A stretch of DNA of 64,000 bases from Planctomycetota bacterium (GTDB taxonomy: Bacteria > Planctomycetota > UBA1135 > JACQFD01), in the NCBI GenBank assembly GCA_016200225.1, contig JACQFD010000026.1, forward strand, positions 142,077-206,076, given 5' to 3'. The notes under the pieces are model-generated. The model was not told the origin of the DNA, ran no database searches, and saw only the letters and a program-made list of their open reading frames with translations. Each line of letters opens with the position of its first letter. Within the stretch, counting starts at the first letter, position 1. Both the position numbers and the translations under genes were made by a program. Below, in pieces: positions 24,673 to 33,228 of this stretch.

Positions 24673-25502
24673 AACGTAAGTCTTGTGCGAACTTCCCACA
24701 ATTCGGGGAAGGCTTTTTTGTTAAGAGTTTGGGAAAGATAACGAATGCCCTCGAATCCCTCGCCGGTGGCCGCGTACCCCGTGCCGATTTTGCCGCCGAT
24801 GACGCGTTCGACCATCCAAAAATGGCGCGACCGCCACAGACCGAGGCCTTCGTCGAAATCCATGAACGCCTCCGAGAGATCCATCATGGAAGCGTCGGCC
24901 GGGGGATTTCTGTATAATTCGACGAGCGAGAACACAGTTTTTGTAAAGAGTTCGGTTCCGGGATCGGCAAGGTTCGAGGCAAATCCCCGCGAAGTCGCGC
25001 ATTGCAGATACCGCTCCCGCAACGTCGGTCCCTCGAATCGTTTTTGTAGTCTTCGTTTCGATTCGTCGTCGGCGTCGCAATGGTCGAGAAGCGCCTGGCT
25101 TTTGTTACCGGCGAGAAATTCGACTTCGCGGAATTGCGCGGATTGGAATCCCGATGCCGGTTTTAAATATTCGCGGAATCGCAGAAAATCGACCGGCCGC
25201 ATCGTTTCCATGACGGCGATTTGATGTAATAAAACGCCCTGAATACAAATAACCCGCCGCATCAGCCGGGCCGCTTCGCGGATGTTTTCGTCGCAAACTC
25301 TGCCACCGCCTTCCGAAAGCAAAACCATCACGGCGTCGAGTTCGTGGAGAACGAGCCGAAACCACAATTCGTAAACCTGATGAATAATAATGAACTGCAA
25401 TTCGTCGTGTTCGTTCGTAAGCGGCGCCTGCGTTTTTAATAACTCCGGAACGCGCAGGTAGCTGCCATACCGGACGCCGTCTTTGGGTTGGCCGAAACTC
25501 AT
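24669..25502 (-). CDS. kynA: Tryptophan 2,3-dioxygenase
   Basis: A 277-residue heme dioxygenase that opens the tryptophan indole ring to N-formylkynurenine, the first step of oxidative tryptophan breakdown. I chose the ATG at 25502 (MSFGQPKDGVRYGSYL); the longer ORF adds an arginine-rich head read through a terminator hairpin. Family segments are YLRVPELLKTQ, HDELQFIIIHQVYELWFRLVLHEL, with the distal His and substrate contacts, the SGFQSAQFREVEFLAGNKS stretch and FWMVERVIGGKIGTG near the C-terminus. Length matches bacterial KynA. The next gene, an aryl-CoA ligase, overlaps the stop. Formamidase and kynureninase are not in the window. Confidence 0.95.
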   Translation of the reverse strand: MSFGQPKDGVRYGSYLRVPELLKTQAPLTNEHDELQFIIIHQVYELWFRLVLHELDAVMVLLSEGGGRVCDENIREAARLMRRVICIQGVLLHQIAVMETMRPVDFLRFREYLKPASGFQSAQFREVEFLAGNKSQALLDHCDADDESKRRLQKRFEGPTLRERYLQCATSRGFASNLADPGTELFTKTVFSLVELYRNPPADASMMDLSEAFMDFDEGLGLWRSRHFWMVERVIGGKIGTGYAATGEGFEGIRYLSQTLNKKAFPELWEVRTRLTL

Positions 25503-25551
25503 ATCGCGGGATCGTACCAGCCGCCGGGCCGACCGTGACCGCGAAAGAAAT

Positions 25552-25586
25552 CGGGCCGCCCGGAGCTTGCGGCTCCGGACGGCCCG
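25552..25586 (-). terminator. Hairpin terminator after the beta-propeller/cytochrome gene
   Basis: CGGGCCGCCCGGAGC and GCTCCGGACGGCCCG form a long stem with one mismatch and a five-base loop. On the minus strand it is followed by GATTTCTTT, moderately T-rich. It lies 37 bases after the stop of the preceding minus-strand gene, between it and tryptophan dioxygenase, and separates the two transcription units. Confidence 0.7.
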
Positions 25587-25623
25587 AGGAGTTGGAAGCA
25601 GACTTTCTGTTACAGCGTTTCTG

Positions 25624-28497
25624 TTACAGCGACCTGATGAACCTGAGAATGAGCTCGATATCGTCATTCACGTTCGTCGATGAAAGGAACTGCTGAACTT
25701 GCGTGCCGCGCAAATCGTGTTGCGTATTCAACATCTTGTTGAGCGTCGGAAACGATTGCGAACCCGGATCGATGACCGCGCGGAGCGAGCTGACCGCGTG
25801 ATCGTGGAAATATGGCATTGTCGCGAACACTCCGATTTTCGTCGGAATGTCGAACCTGCCCGCGGCGCGCTCGAACACGAGCGGATTGCCAGGATTATTA
25901 GGATCGTCGCAAAGCGTGCTGTTCATGTCATCTCGCGTGAAATCGCCGCTCAAATCCGCATTCGCGGGATTGTAGCTTTCAATATCGGAGATGTTGTCGC
26001 CGTTGCGATCATTAATAATCACATTTTGGTCGTCCACGAGATTGACGCCCGAGTTCACATCCTGAAGCGCGTTGCCCATGATGTTGAACTTCAGCGAGAA
26101 GCACGGATCCTGGTGCGCCTGATCATAATTAGGATCGAGAATCTTGATTTGATCCTGTGTGAACCAAACGTTGTTGCTGAGGAGAGTCGTCGGATGGCAC
26201 GACGCGCAGTTGGAATTGCGGTTCAACGGATTCATTCCCGTATCGTTAATGCCAAAATACAGGTCGCGCCCGACTTTCGCGTCGGCACTGAACTGTGCAT
26301 TTTCAAGATTGGGATTGAGCGGCACCGAGATCTTCTCGTGGTAAGCGATCAGTCCTTCCTGTTCCGCATCTGTAAACACGCCGGTTCCGCCGTTTTCGCC
26401 GCCGAACATCGGACCTGTTTCGCCGAGATTCATGCGGACGGCTTTCCATAGCAACATGCCCGTGCGGCGGATGCCGCCGTAGACGGGAATTGTCGAACGC
26501 GGGCCCGCGGGACGCTGCCAGACGTTGCCATCTTCGCCGCCCTCGTAGTGGCACGATTCGCAGGACGCCGCGAAATTGCCGGTCGTCTGATCGCGCGATC
26601 CGTCGGCGAAGAGTTCGGAGCCGGTCAGTTCGCTGGTGTTAAATTTATCATTACCGGGCTGGACGATTTTCACCGTCGGCAGCGTCGAACCGACCACGCC
26701 GGTTGTAAAACTAACGACGTTTCGCGCGACGTCGCGCGAAATTTCATTGTTAGTATACAAATTCGCGATGTCGTTTCGAACATCATAATCGGCAATTAAC
26801 ATTCCGGTCGGACGATCGCCGACGAGGCGGTTCGGATCGAACTGCGTATGATTCTTATCGAGCTGAGTCGGGCTCGGCGTCGAATCGCGGCGCGGCGTAA
26901 TGCCAATCCATGCAGGAGTCGACTGGGTTGCATCAAATACCGCGACGTCTTCCGAGGCGCGCGAGAGCACGAGGGCTTTCTTGCCGTCCGGACTGAATTC
27001 AACGCGGCTCGGGAGAGCCAAACGCACCGGCATCGAGCCGTTCGGAATCACGCCGCTCGGATTGCCAATGATCGCGCGGACACCGTTTGTATAAGTAATC
27101 GGACCGCCCTGAACGATCGCTTGATAATAAAGCGAACTGCCGACCCACGAAGGATTCGACGGCAGCGTCAGCGTCACGGTCGCATTGCCGTTCGCGTCGG
27201 TGTTGCCGCTTGCGACAACGCCGTTCGAATTGAGAAGAATGATGCCGCCGTTGCCGGCCGCGATGTAATTCTCCGTTCGACCATTAATGATCTGGAACGG
27301 CGCGTTCGAGGTCGCGTGTTCGATCTTTAATGTATAATTCGTATTGCCGAGAGTCGGAGCCGCCGTCCCGCGAAGCGTCGCAAGTCTGCGCGAAACCTGA
27401 CCCGTCGTCATGCCATAATTAACGTTCATCGTCGTTCCGGTCGCGACGTTCCAATCGAAATTCAAACGATTGGAATTGTCCGTCTTGACGTTGTCGCTCC
27501 ATTGAAACGTTTCTGTAGTAAGGTCGACGATCGATACCGCGCCGTAAATGCGGTTCGCGAACGCGCCCGGGCTGAACGGCGTGTCGACGTCGTGGTTCAC
27601 ATTTAACAATTGATGCGCGGTCCACAATTGCGTTCCGTCGGGCGAAATCGCGAGATCGTCGGTGAAACGCGTGTTGCCCTGCGCTTTGGCGACGGTGATT
27701 TTCGTCGGATTGACGAACGCGTCGTACGGATATTTGTTAAGATCAATTCTCTTCGCGACGGAGAGCGCGGTCGGAACGCCGCTGCCGTTCAATGTTAATG
27801 AAACGACGGAGATGAATCCGCTCTTCAGGTGGGCGACGTACGCGCGATTGCTCGTCGAAGCGATGGCAACGCCGCGCGGCGCGTCGAAGTCGGGAATGAA
27901 ATCGTTATTAGTATCGATGTCGGCCGCCGTGAGGGAGCCGGGAATGATCGAAAGGTCGGCCGCATACGCCATCGTCGCAACGACGTTGTCGGTCGAGGGG
28001 TCGATGACGGAAAGCGAATTTGACCTCGCATTGGTAACAAGCAGATATTTACCATTCGGTGCAAGCGCGATTCCGTACGGCTCGACGCCGATGCCGGTCG
28101 TGATCGTCTTGATGACGGAGCGCGACGCCGTGTCGATGACGGAAACGCTGCCGAGAATTTCCGAACCTGTGTACTCGAGCACCGTCTTGTCGATGGCTAC
28201 AGTTCCGCGCTGATTTGTAACATACGCTTTCGTACCCGAAGTGTTGAATGCAATATTGCGCGGGCTGACGCCGACGGTAACCGTAGCTAATACAGTTCCC
28301 GCCGTGCGGTCCGTGACGACGACGACGTCGTTCTCTTTATTGACAACCCAGAGTTCGCTGGAAGTCGCCGGACTGATTGCAAGCGATCGGTTCTTGGAGG
28401 GAGCAGGACTAGTTGGGGCAGCGGCCGTCAACCACGATGTTGTTGCCGCGGATGCGGCTAAGAGCGCGCAACCGGACAGTAACCAGGAGAGTTTCAT
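25624..28497 (-). CDS. Secreted YVTN beta-propeller protein fused to a di-heme cytochrome module
   Basis: A 957-residue exported protein. A signal sequence is followed by seven-bladed-propeller repeats of the YVTN type (SELWVVNKENDVVVV, GSVSVIDTASRSVIK, YLLVTNARSNSLSVID) interrupted by a beta domain around TDANGNATVTLTLP. The C-terminal third has two heme-binding sites, ESCHYEGG preceded by C (CESCH) and CASCH, and the FDIPTKIGVFATMPYFHDHAVSSL stretch found in di-heme peroxidase/MauG-like proteins. It likely sits in the periplasm or at the surface and takes part in electron transfer or oxidation of an unknown partner. Its base composition looks smoother than neighbours, with fewer AT-rich islands. 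A terminator follows the gene. Confidence 0.83.
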   Translation of the reverse strand: MKLSWLLSGCALLAASAATTSWLTAAAPTSPAPSKNRSLAISPATSSELWVVNKENDVVVVTDRTAGTVLATVTVGVSPRNIAFNTSGTKAYVTNQRGTVAIDKTVLEYTGSEILGSVSVIDTASRSVIKTITTGIGVEPYGIALAPNGKYLLVTNARSNSLSVIDPSTDNVVATMAYAADLSIIPGSLTAADIDTNNDFIPDFDAPRGVAIASTSNRAYVAHLKSGFISVVSLTLNGSGVPTALSVAKRIDLNKYPYDAFVNPTKITVAKAQGNTRFTDDLAISPDGTQLWTAHQLLNVNHDVDTPFSPGAFANRIYGAVSIVDLTTETFQWSDNVKTDNSNRLNFDWNVATGTTMNVNYGMTTGQVSRRLATLRGTAAPTLGNTNYTLKIEHATSNAPFQIINGRTENYIAAGNGGIILLNSNGVVASGNTDANGNATVTLTLPSNPSWVGSSLYYQAIVQGGPITYTNGVRAIIGNPSGVIPNGSMPVRLALPSRVEFSPDGKKALVLSRASEDVAVFDATQSTPAWIGITPRRDSTPSPTQLDKNHTQFDPNRLVGDRPTGMLIADYDVRNDIANLYTNNEISRDVARNVVSFTTGVVGSTLPTVKIVQPGNDKFNTSELTGSELFADGSRDQTTGNFAASCESCHYEGGEDGNVWQRPAGPRSTIPVYGGIRRTGMLLWKAVRMNLGETGPMFGGENGGTGVFTDAEQEGLIAYHEKISVPLNPNLENAQFSADAKVGRDLYFGINDTGMNPLNRNSNCASCHPTTLLSNNVWFTQDQIKILDPNYDQAHQDPCFSLKFNIMGNALQDVNSGVNLVDDQNVIINDRNGDNISDIESYNPANADLSGDFTRDDMNSTLCDDPNNPGNPLVFERAAGRFDIPTKIGVFATMPYFHDHAVSSLRAVIDPGSQSFPTLNKMLNTQHDLRGTQVQQFLSSTNVNDDIELILRFIRSL

Positions 28498-29202
28498 TGA
28501 GCAAAATCCTCGCGAGGCAGATGCGAGTCCCGCCGGTTACTACATATACAACCGCGACGATTTGCGGTTAATTGTAAGAACGCGACGCGACGTAAAGAGG
28601 GAGTTTTCAGGAATACAAAAACTACACGAACAAGCTTCGAAGTGTGGAGGCACCGGAAAAATTGTGCGTGTGGGCGCGCAGGGGATGGGCACGCCCGTGG
28701 AACAAAAATCGAGTTCGCCTTCATTCGCCCAAACGACGCTACGAAACTTCTTCTGCGCAAGCGTTCGAAGTTACGGCACCTCAGGCGATTGAAGGCACAC
28801 AGGCGCGCGCGGGGGAGGCGGGGTACGCGCCTGATGCCTGCCCATTGGTCCCGCGTCGTCGGTTCAACACGACACGAGAATCATCGGAAGATGAAGCTAA
28901 TGCGTGCTTTCCACGAATCGTTGCATCGAGCGGGCCGCAGGTCCCAAACGAAACGACGCCATCGCGGAAAGCATTCATCATCCACGAGCGTAATTATTAT
29001 GCAGCTCGATCGGCCGTTTGCCTAATTTGAAATTTAATGATTCGCGCTTTCAAATAGCCCGAGTTCCATGCTATTTCCCCGAATGTGCGGGAAATTCCAA
29101 CCTAACGTCGCACGCCGACGTGCATTGGAACCCGGTTCATACAATTGACCGATCGTGCGGAGCACTTCGGACGCGTGCGATCCGATTCCGCGCCGCTCAA
29201 GC
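28498..29202. other. Gene-poor stretch of about 700 bases
   Basis: No ORF here has family resemblance. The longest plus-strand ORF (28644-29030) has no recognisable motif and an arginine-rich shadow in another frame. The stretch must hold the promoter of the beta-propeller gene. Near 29050 two small minus-strand hairpins (CCCG/CGGG and AAATAGC/GCTATTT) could end the CBS transcript, but neither has a T run. Degraded gene remnants are possible. Confidence 0.5.
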
Positions 29203-29664
29203 TCAACGATTTCTGCCGACGTTTCGAATCTGCGGCTGTGCGGCGCGACCCCTCGCGTGCAGCGTCCGCCGTTGCGTCGAGGATATGGGGCGTTCGACGC
29301 CGCGCCCGATTAATTGTAGTAAATCCGTCGTGGTTACAATTCCGGCAAGCCGATCGCCGTCCATCACGGGAACGCAACCGATCGAATGACCTCGCATCAC
29401 GTTGGCGATGCGCTTCACCGGCGTTTCCGGAGTAACCGTTACCGCATAGGGAGTCATTACAGATCCGACCGATTTGCCGGCGCGAAGAGAATCGCCATAT
29501 TTTCCGCCAAGATCGCGATCCGAGAGCAATCCAATAACAATGCCCCGCTCGACCACGACGAGATGGTGAAAGCCCTTCAGCTTCATACGATTCCACGCTT
29601 CGTTGGCGGTCTGATTCGGAGATACAATTTCCACTTCTTTAGTCATGATTTCCGCGGCTCGCAT
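29203..29664 (-). CDS. CBS-domain pair protein
   Basis: A 153-residue protein made of two CBS domains. The first has IMTKEVEIVSPNQTANEAWNRM and VVVERGIVIGLLSDRDL, the second VMTPYAVTVTPETPVKRIANVM and VPVMDGDRLAGIVTTTDLL. CBS pairs bind adenine nucleotides and act as sensors of energy state or as regulatory parts of other proteins. Here it stands alone, with a short arginine-rich tail of about 25 residues that may not be structured. The kinase gene ends 179 bases upstream of its start on the same strand. The partner is not known. Confidence 0.87.
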   Translation of the reverse strand: MRAAEIMTKEVEIVSPNQTANEAWNRMKLKGFHHLVVVERGIVIGLLSDRDLGGKYGDSLRAGKSVGSVMTPYAVTVTPETPVKRIANVMRGHSIGCVPVMDGDRLAGIVTTTDLLQLIGRGVERPISSTQRRTLHARGRAAQPQIRNVGRNR

Positions 29665-29843
29665 GGGATCACCTCAATTCGGCAGAGAATTACACTTGAT
29701 TACAATTGCCGGAGGCTGCCGTCCCCGGCTGAACGAAAGGGTGCGAATCACGTGCCGGACGCAACGTCTGCGCTTGGCAGCGCGATTGTTGTCTTTCGAT
29801 ACACCGGGACCTCGATTTGTCCCGGACGGCCGAACGGCCGGCG

Positions 29844-30773
29844 CTATTTCCGTAGGAATGCCACGAAGTCGTCGCGCAACTCCGCAAGGCCGTATTCCTG
29901 GATTGTCAGACAACGATAAATAATTTTCTCCAACTCCGGCGGCGCGTTCGGATTGAGGTCGCGCGGCGGCGTATAACTCAAGAAGTACGAAAGCGACATT
30001 CTTACAGTTTCGCCCCCGGACTTCGAACCGGCATACTCCCACGGCACTTCGTCGAACGGCAGCGTACCGGTGAGAATTTCATACAATGTAATTCCGATCG
30101 CCATCACGTCCGCTTTACTGTCGCGGAGAAGGAGCGGATTGTAAGTTAGTGTCACGGGCACGGGGCCCGTGTCCCCCTGCCGCGCAGGAACCGGGTCGAG
30201 CATGACGACCGTTCCCTGCGGTTTAATAATAATATTTTCCGGTTTGAGATCGCCGTGATAGGCCAGTTGTCCGCTTGCTTGCAATCGTTCGAGCGCGCGA
30301 ACAATTGTAAGAAACCAGTTGATACGAACGCCTTCGAGCGCGCGGATCTTTTCGCGCAGCGTTTTTCCTTTGATGCAGTCGAGCACGAGAACGGGCCGGC
30401 CGTCTCTTTTTATAACATCACGCAGCGACACAAGGTGCGGAGTGCGGATTCGCCGCAGCGTTTCCGCCTCGGAAACTAACAATCGGTCGATTTCTTTTTC
30501 ATCCAAAAAGTCGACGCGCGCGGACGCGCCATCGAAAAACACTGCATCGGCCGTGAATTCATCGGGACTCACGCCCGACGGCTCGCGGCGCGTTTCCACT
30601 GAAGGAAAGCGATCGACAAATCGGCCGCCGCCGCCCATGTCGCCGAATTTTAGCGCGACGCGCTCGCCTGTGTCGCGATTCTCCGCGGCGTACACCAGCG
30701 AAAACCCGCCGCGCCCGAGAAACTCGGCAACTCTATATTTACCAATCGCAAGACCCACGTCGACTTGTGTCAT
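29844..30773 (-). CDS. Serine/threonine protein kinase
   Basis: A 309-residue soluble kinase with the full catalytic set, unlike the pseudokinase at 2.2 kb. It has a glycine loop LGRGGFSLVYAAENRD, the ATP lysine in RVALKFG, a catalytic loop YHGDLKPENIIIK (His-Gly-Asp in place of His-Arg-Asp) and a metal Asp in VVMLDPVP. An acidic insert of about 50 residues follows the ATP lysine. The change of the HRD Arg suggests activity without activation-loop phosphorylation. ADVMAIGITLYEILTGTLPF covers the C-lobe. There is no membrane helix or sensor domain. The CBS gene lies downstream. Substrates unknown. Confidence 0.9.
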   Translation of the reverse strand: MTQVDVGLAIGKYRVAEFLGRGGFSLVYAAENRDTGERVALKFGDMGGGGRFVDRFPSVETRREPSGVSPDEFTADAVFFDGASARVDFLDEKEIDRLLVSEAETLRRIRTPHLVSLRDVIKRDGRPVLVLDCIKGKTLREKIRALEGVRINWFLTIVRALERLQASGQLAYHGDLKPENIIIKPQGTVVMLDPVPARQGDTGPVPVTLTYNPLLLRDSKADVMAIGITLYEILTGTLPFDEVPWEYAGSKSGGETVRMSLSYFLSYTPPRDLNPNAPPELEKIIYRCLTIQEYGLAELRDDFVAFLRK

Positions 30774-30862
30774 ATGAATTCTCCCTCATTGCAGCGTTGC
30801 TGCGCATCCCCTTCCTTCGCATAGAGTTTCGAACCGACACCCTCCGCGACTTGAAACAAGCC

Positions 30863-30894
30863 AAAAAAGACAGGAGCCGGCGAACCGGCTCCTG
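30863..30894 (-). terminator. Intrinsic terminator after the LolA-like gene
   Basis: CAGGAGCCGG and CCGGCTCCTG form a perfect ten-pair stem over CGAA. On the minus strand six T residues follow within two bases. It lies about 50 bases after the stop of the LolA-like gene and before the kinase gene. Confidence 0.9.
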
Positions 30895-30941
30895 TGTGTG
30901 TCAAGAATGTGCGGGTCGAACCCCGGAATTCTGTCTGGACG

Positions 30942-31889
30942 TTACTTAATGTCCGACTTAACGCCGCCAGCCGGTTTCGAAGCAGGCGCCTCCACCTTCT
31001 TGGCGGGTTCGTCGGCTTCGTCGTCGCCGTCGTCTTCATCGCCGCCGCCGCCGCCCATGCTTCGCATCAATTCCGCCATCGAGGAGACCTTGGCATCCTT
31101 CGGCGGCGTATATACAAATTGATCCTCTTTGAACTTGGGCTCAATATTAATATTCTTGTAGACCATCGACATGATCTTCTGTCCCGTGCCCGTTAACATT
31201 TCCATACCGCTGAAGATGTCCGTCTTCTTATCAAAAATAATGCGCGTTCGCTTCATCGCGCCCATGATCTGGGCCTGCGGTCCACTCTTCGGCAAGGAGT
31301 CTTTCTTAATTTCGCCGGTGACCGCCCAGAATTCGTGATCGCCGATTTTGATCGACTCTTCGATCGTGTCGAAATCGAACTGTTTTTGTAAATCTGTAAT
31401 CGTCGACTCGGTGTCGCCGGTGGAGCCGCCGCCCATCATGCCGCCGCCCATTTTCTTTCCCATTTCTTTAGCTTCTTCAACCGTCGATTTCATAATCATC
31501 GGTTGCGGCAACATCGGGCTTTCTTGAATATTCCAAATGTTCTTTCCGTCGTTGACGACGGTCTGCTTCATGTGCCCTTGACCCATGGGAAGCTCCATGT
31601 CGAGTTCCATGCGCATCTTGCCGTCCTTGGAAGTCATCTGTTTGCCGGTGCCCTTGATCTCAAAGCCCATGGCATTGATGTTCATTTCAAGGTCGGCGGT
31701 AATGTCGCGCTTGCGATTGCTCTCTTGGGCTTTTGCGAGGGCAGCTTTGGCCTTTGCGGGATCCTTGGGGATTGCCGGTTGTGATGCCGCAGGTCGTGAT
31801 TCGGTCGGATTTTGTGCAACCGCGACACCGATCAAGGCCGCGATGGCAAACGAGGACGTCAGGAAACGCAATTTTGTGATGGAGGACAT
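30942..31889 (-). CDS. Exported LolA/outer-membrane-lipoprotein-sorting-like protein
   Basis: A 315-residue protein from the ATG at 31889 (MSSITKLRF); the longer ORF in the track is an upstream extension. It has a signal sequence ending near VAVAQ, then a Pro/Ala-rich linker. Repeated antiparallel strands follow (DLEMNINAMGFEIKGTGKQM, MRMELDMELPMGQGHMKQTVV, DGKNIWNI) as in LolA-type half-barrels. A Met/Gly-rich loop (KKMGGGMMGGG) interrupts it. The end is an acidic Gly/Asp/Glu stretch and a Lys/Pro tail. Such proteins carry lipid-like molecules through the periplasm; a specific role cannot be given. A strong terminator follows; the HEAT-repeat gene diverges upstream. Confidence 0.7.
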   Translation of the reverse strand: MSSITKLRFLTSSFAIAALIGVAVAQNPTESRPAASQPAIPKDPAKAKAALAKAQESNRKRDITADLEMNINAMGFEIKGTGKQMTSKDGKMRMELDMELPMGQGHMKQTVVNDGKNIWNIQESPMLPQPMIMKSTVEEAKEMGKKMGGGMMGGGSTGDTESTITDLQKQFDFDTIEESIKIGDHEFWAVTGEIKKDSLPKSGPQAQIMGAMKRTRIIFDKKTDIFSGMEMLTGTGQKIMSMVYKNINIEPKFKEDQFVYTPPKDAKVSSMAELMRSMGGGGGDEDDGDDEADEPAKKVEAPASKPAGGVKSDIK

Positions 31890-32047
31890 GAGATTGGCAT
31901 TATGCCAGATTTCGGCCCGGCAATAAGAAGTGAACTGTGACATGATAATTGCAACAGCGTGGAAATGTGCCTGATTTTCCTCTGCGGAGACGGAAATCGG
32001 CGAAACAACGATCCACGTATGTCCTCTCGACGATACAGGTAGTCTCA

Positions 32048-33187
32048 ATGAAATCCGTCTTCAGTATTGGCTCCGCGATATTTTGCCTCGGCGCGTCGTT
32101 TTTGGCCTCCGGCGGAGTACCGACCCCGGCAGGATCAGGTCGCGCAGCGACTGCGACACGACCGTCGCCTGTCCTTCGACTCGAAGTCGAGGGATTGCTC
32201 AAGAACTGCGATTCCGGCAACGGCAGGCGTTTACTACAAATCGCGGATCTCGCGGCGCAATATCAAATAAAAGATTTGTGCCTTGAGGCGCTGTCGCGCG
32301 CATCGGCCGCGAATGTCGACGCGGCGAAAATTGTTGCATCCATGGCGCCGGTCGCCGCCGCCGAATTGGACGGGCTGGCGGGCGCCGCGCTTTCGTTAAA
32401 GGCGCAACAGACGTTTTCGAGCATTGCTAATCTTGAAAAAGAAGCGCCGGATCTTGCGATGAAGGAGCGTTACGCAAAAGTATTATTATCACAAATACCC
32501 GCTCCGGCGCTCGCCATCGAATTGGAACATGCGATCGTTTCGCCGAAGGCGCCCGTACGCCGCCTCGCATCGGAATTGTATACATCGCTCGGGTTGAAAG
32601 CCGACACGGGACCGCTCGTACGGCGCGTTTATTATGATGCAGATCCGGGCGTCCGGCAGGCCGCCGCGAAGTCGATCGCGGTGCGCAACGATTCGAAATC
32701 GGCCGGCCGAATTTCCGCGGGATTGAAGGAGCAATCGCCCATCTTTCGGATGCATACCGCGGAAGCTCTCGGCGAAATGGGACGCATCGAATCGGTACCT
32801 GAGTTAATTAAACATTGGAATGCGCTTGTTCAGGCCGGTTCGAGCGGCGCCTACGCTCCGCGCGCATACTTCTTTTCGGGAACGGTGCAGTCCTACGTCG
32901 CCGGTTACGATGTCGAAGTCGCGCAAGCCGCCGCGATCGCGCATCCGATCGTTAGTACACTTCAGAGCGGAGTCGTGCTCGACGTTCGCGTCATAGGCGC
33001 CCATTCCGATCAGGGTCTTGCGATTGAAAAAGGTGTCGTCCATGACGCCTTGGTCAAAATTGCCAAGGCGGACTTCGGCAATCAACCAAAGGCGTGGGCT
33101 GATTGGTATCAAAACACAGTGAAGCCGGCGACCGGCACGACGACAGTCCAGTCCCACGAGGCGCCAGCGACACCCTCCGCGAAGTGA
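32048..33187 (+). CDS. Exported HEAT-repeat protein
   Basis: A 379-residue protein from the ATG at 32048 (MKSVFSIGSAIF), which opens with a signal sequence. Helical repeats follow: APVRRLASELYTSLG, DPGVRQAAAKSIAVRND and SPIFRMHTAEALGEMG are HEAT/armadillo-like units around residues 180-270. The first part (LLQIADLAAQYQIKDLCLEAL) is helical too. The C-terminal part with QAWADWYQNTV-like ending (KAWADWYQNT) resembles other planctomycete HEAT proteins. It probably acts as a scaffold at the cell surface. The FG-GAP gene follows 41 bases later on the same strand. Confidence 0.75.
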   Translation: MKSVFSIGSAIFCLGASFLASGGVPTPAGSGRAATATRPSPVLRLEVEGLLKNCDSGNGRRLLQIADLAAQYQIKDLCLEALSRASAANVDAAKIVASMAPVAAAELDGLAGAALSLKAQQTFSSIANLEKEAPDLAMKERYAKVLLSQIPAPALAIELEHAIVSPKAPVRRLASELYTSLGLKADTGPLVRRVYYDADPGVRQAAAKSIAVRNDSKSAGRISAGLKEQSPIFRMHTAEALGEMGRIESVPELIKHWNALVQAGSSGAYAPRAYFFSGTVQSYVAGYDVEVAQAAAIAHPIVSTLQSGVVLDVRVIGAHSDQGLAIEKGVVHDALVKIAKADFGNQPKAWADWYQNTVKPATGTTTVQSHEAPATPSAK

Positions 33188-33228
33188 CCGAGCCCGTCGC
33201 TCTTCTGGACGAATCGTCCAATCCGTAG

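Noticed and set aside
28644-29030. 128-residue ORF in the gene desert
   Set aside because: No motif or start signal, and another overlapping frame is equally open.
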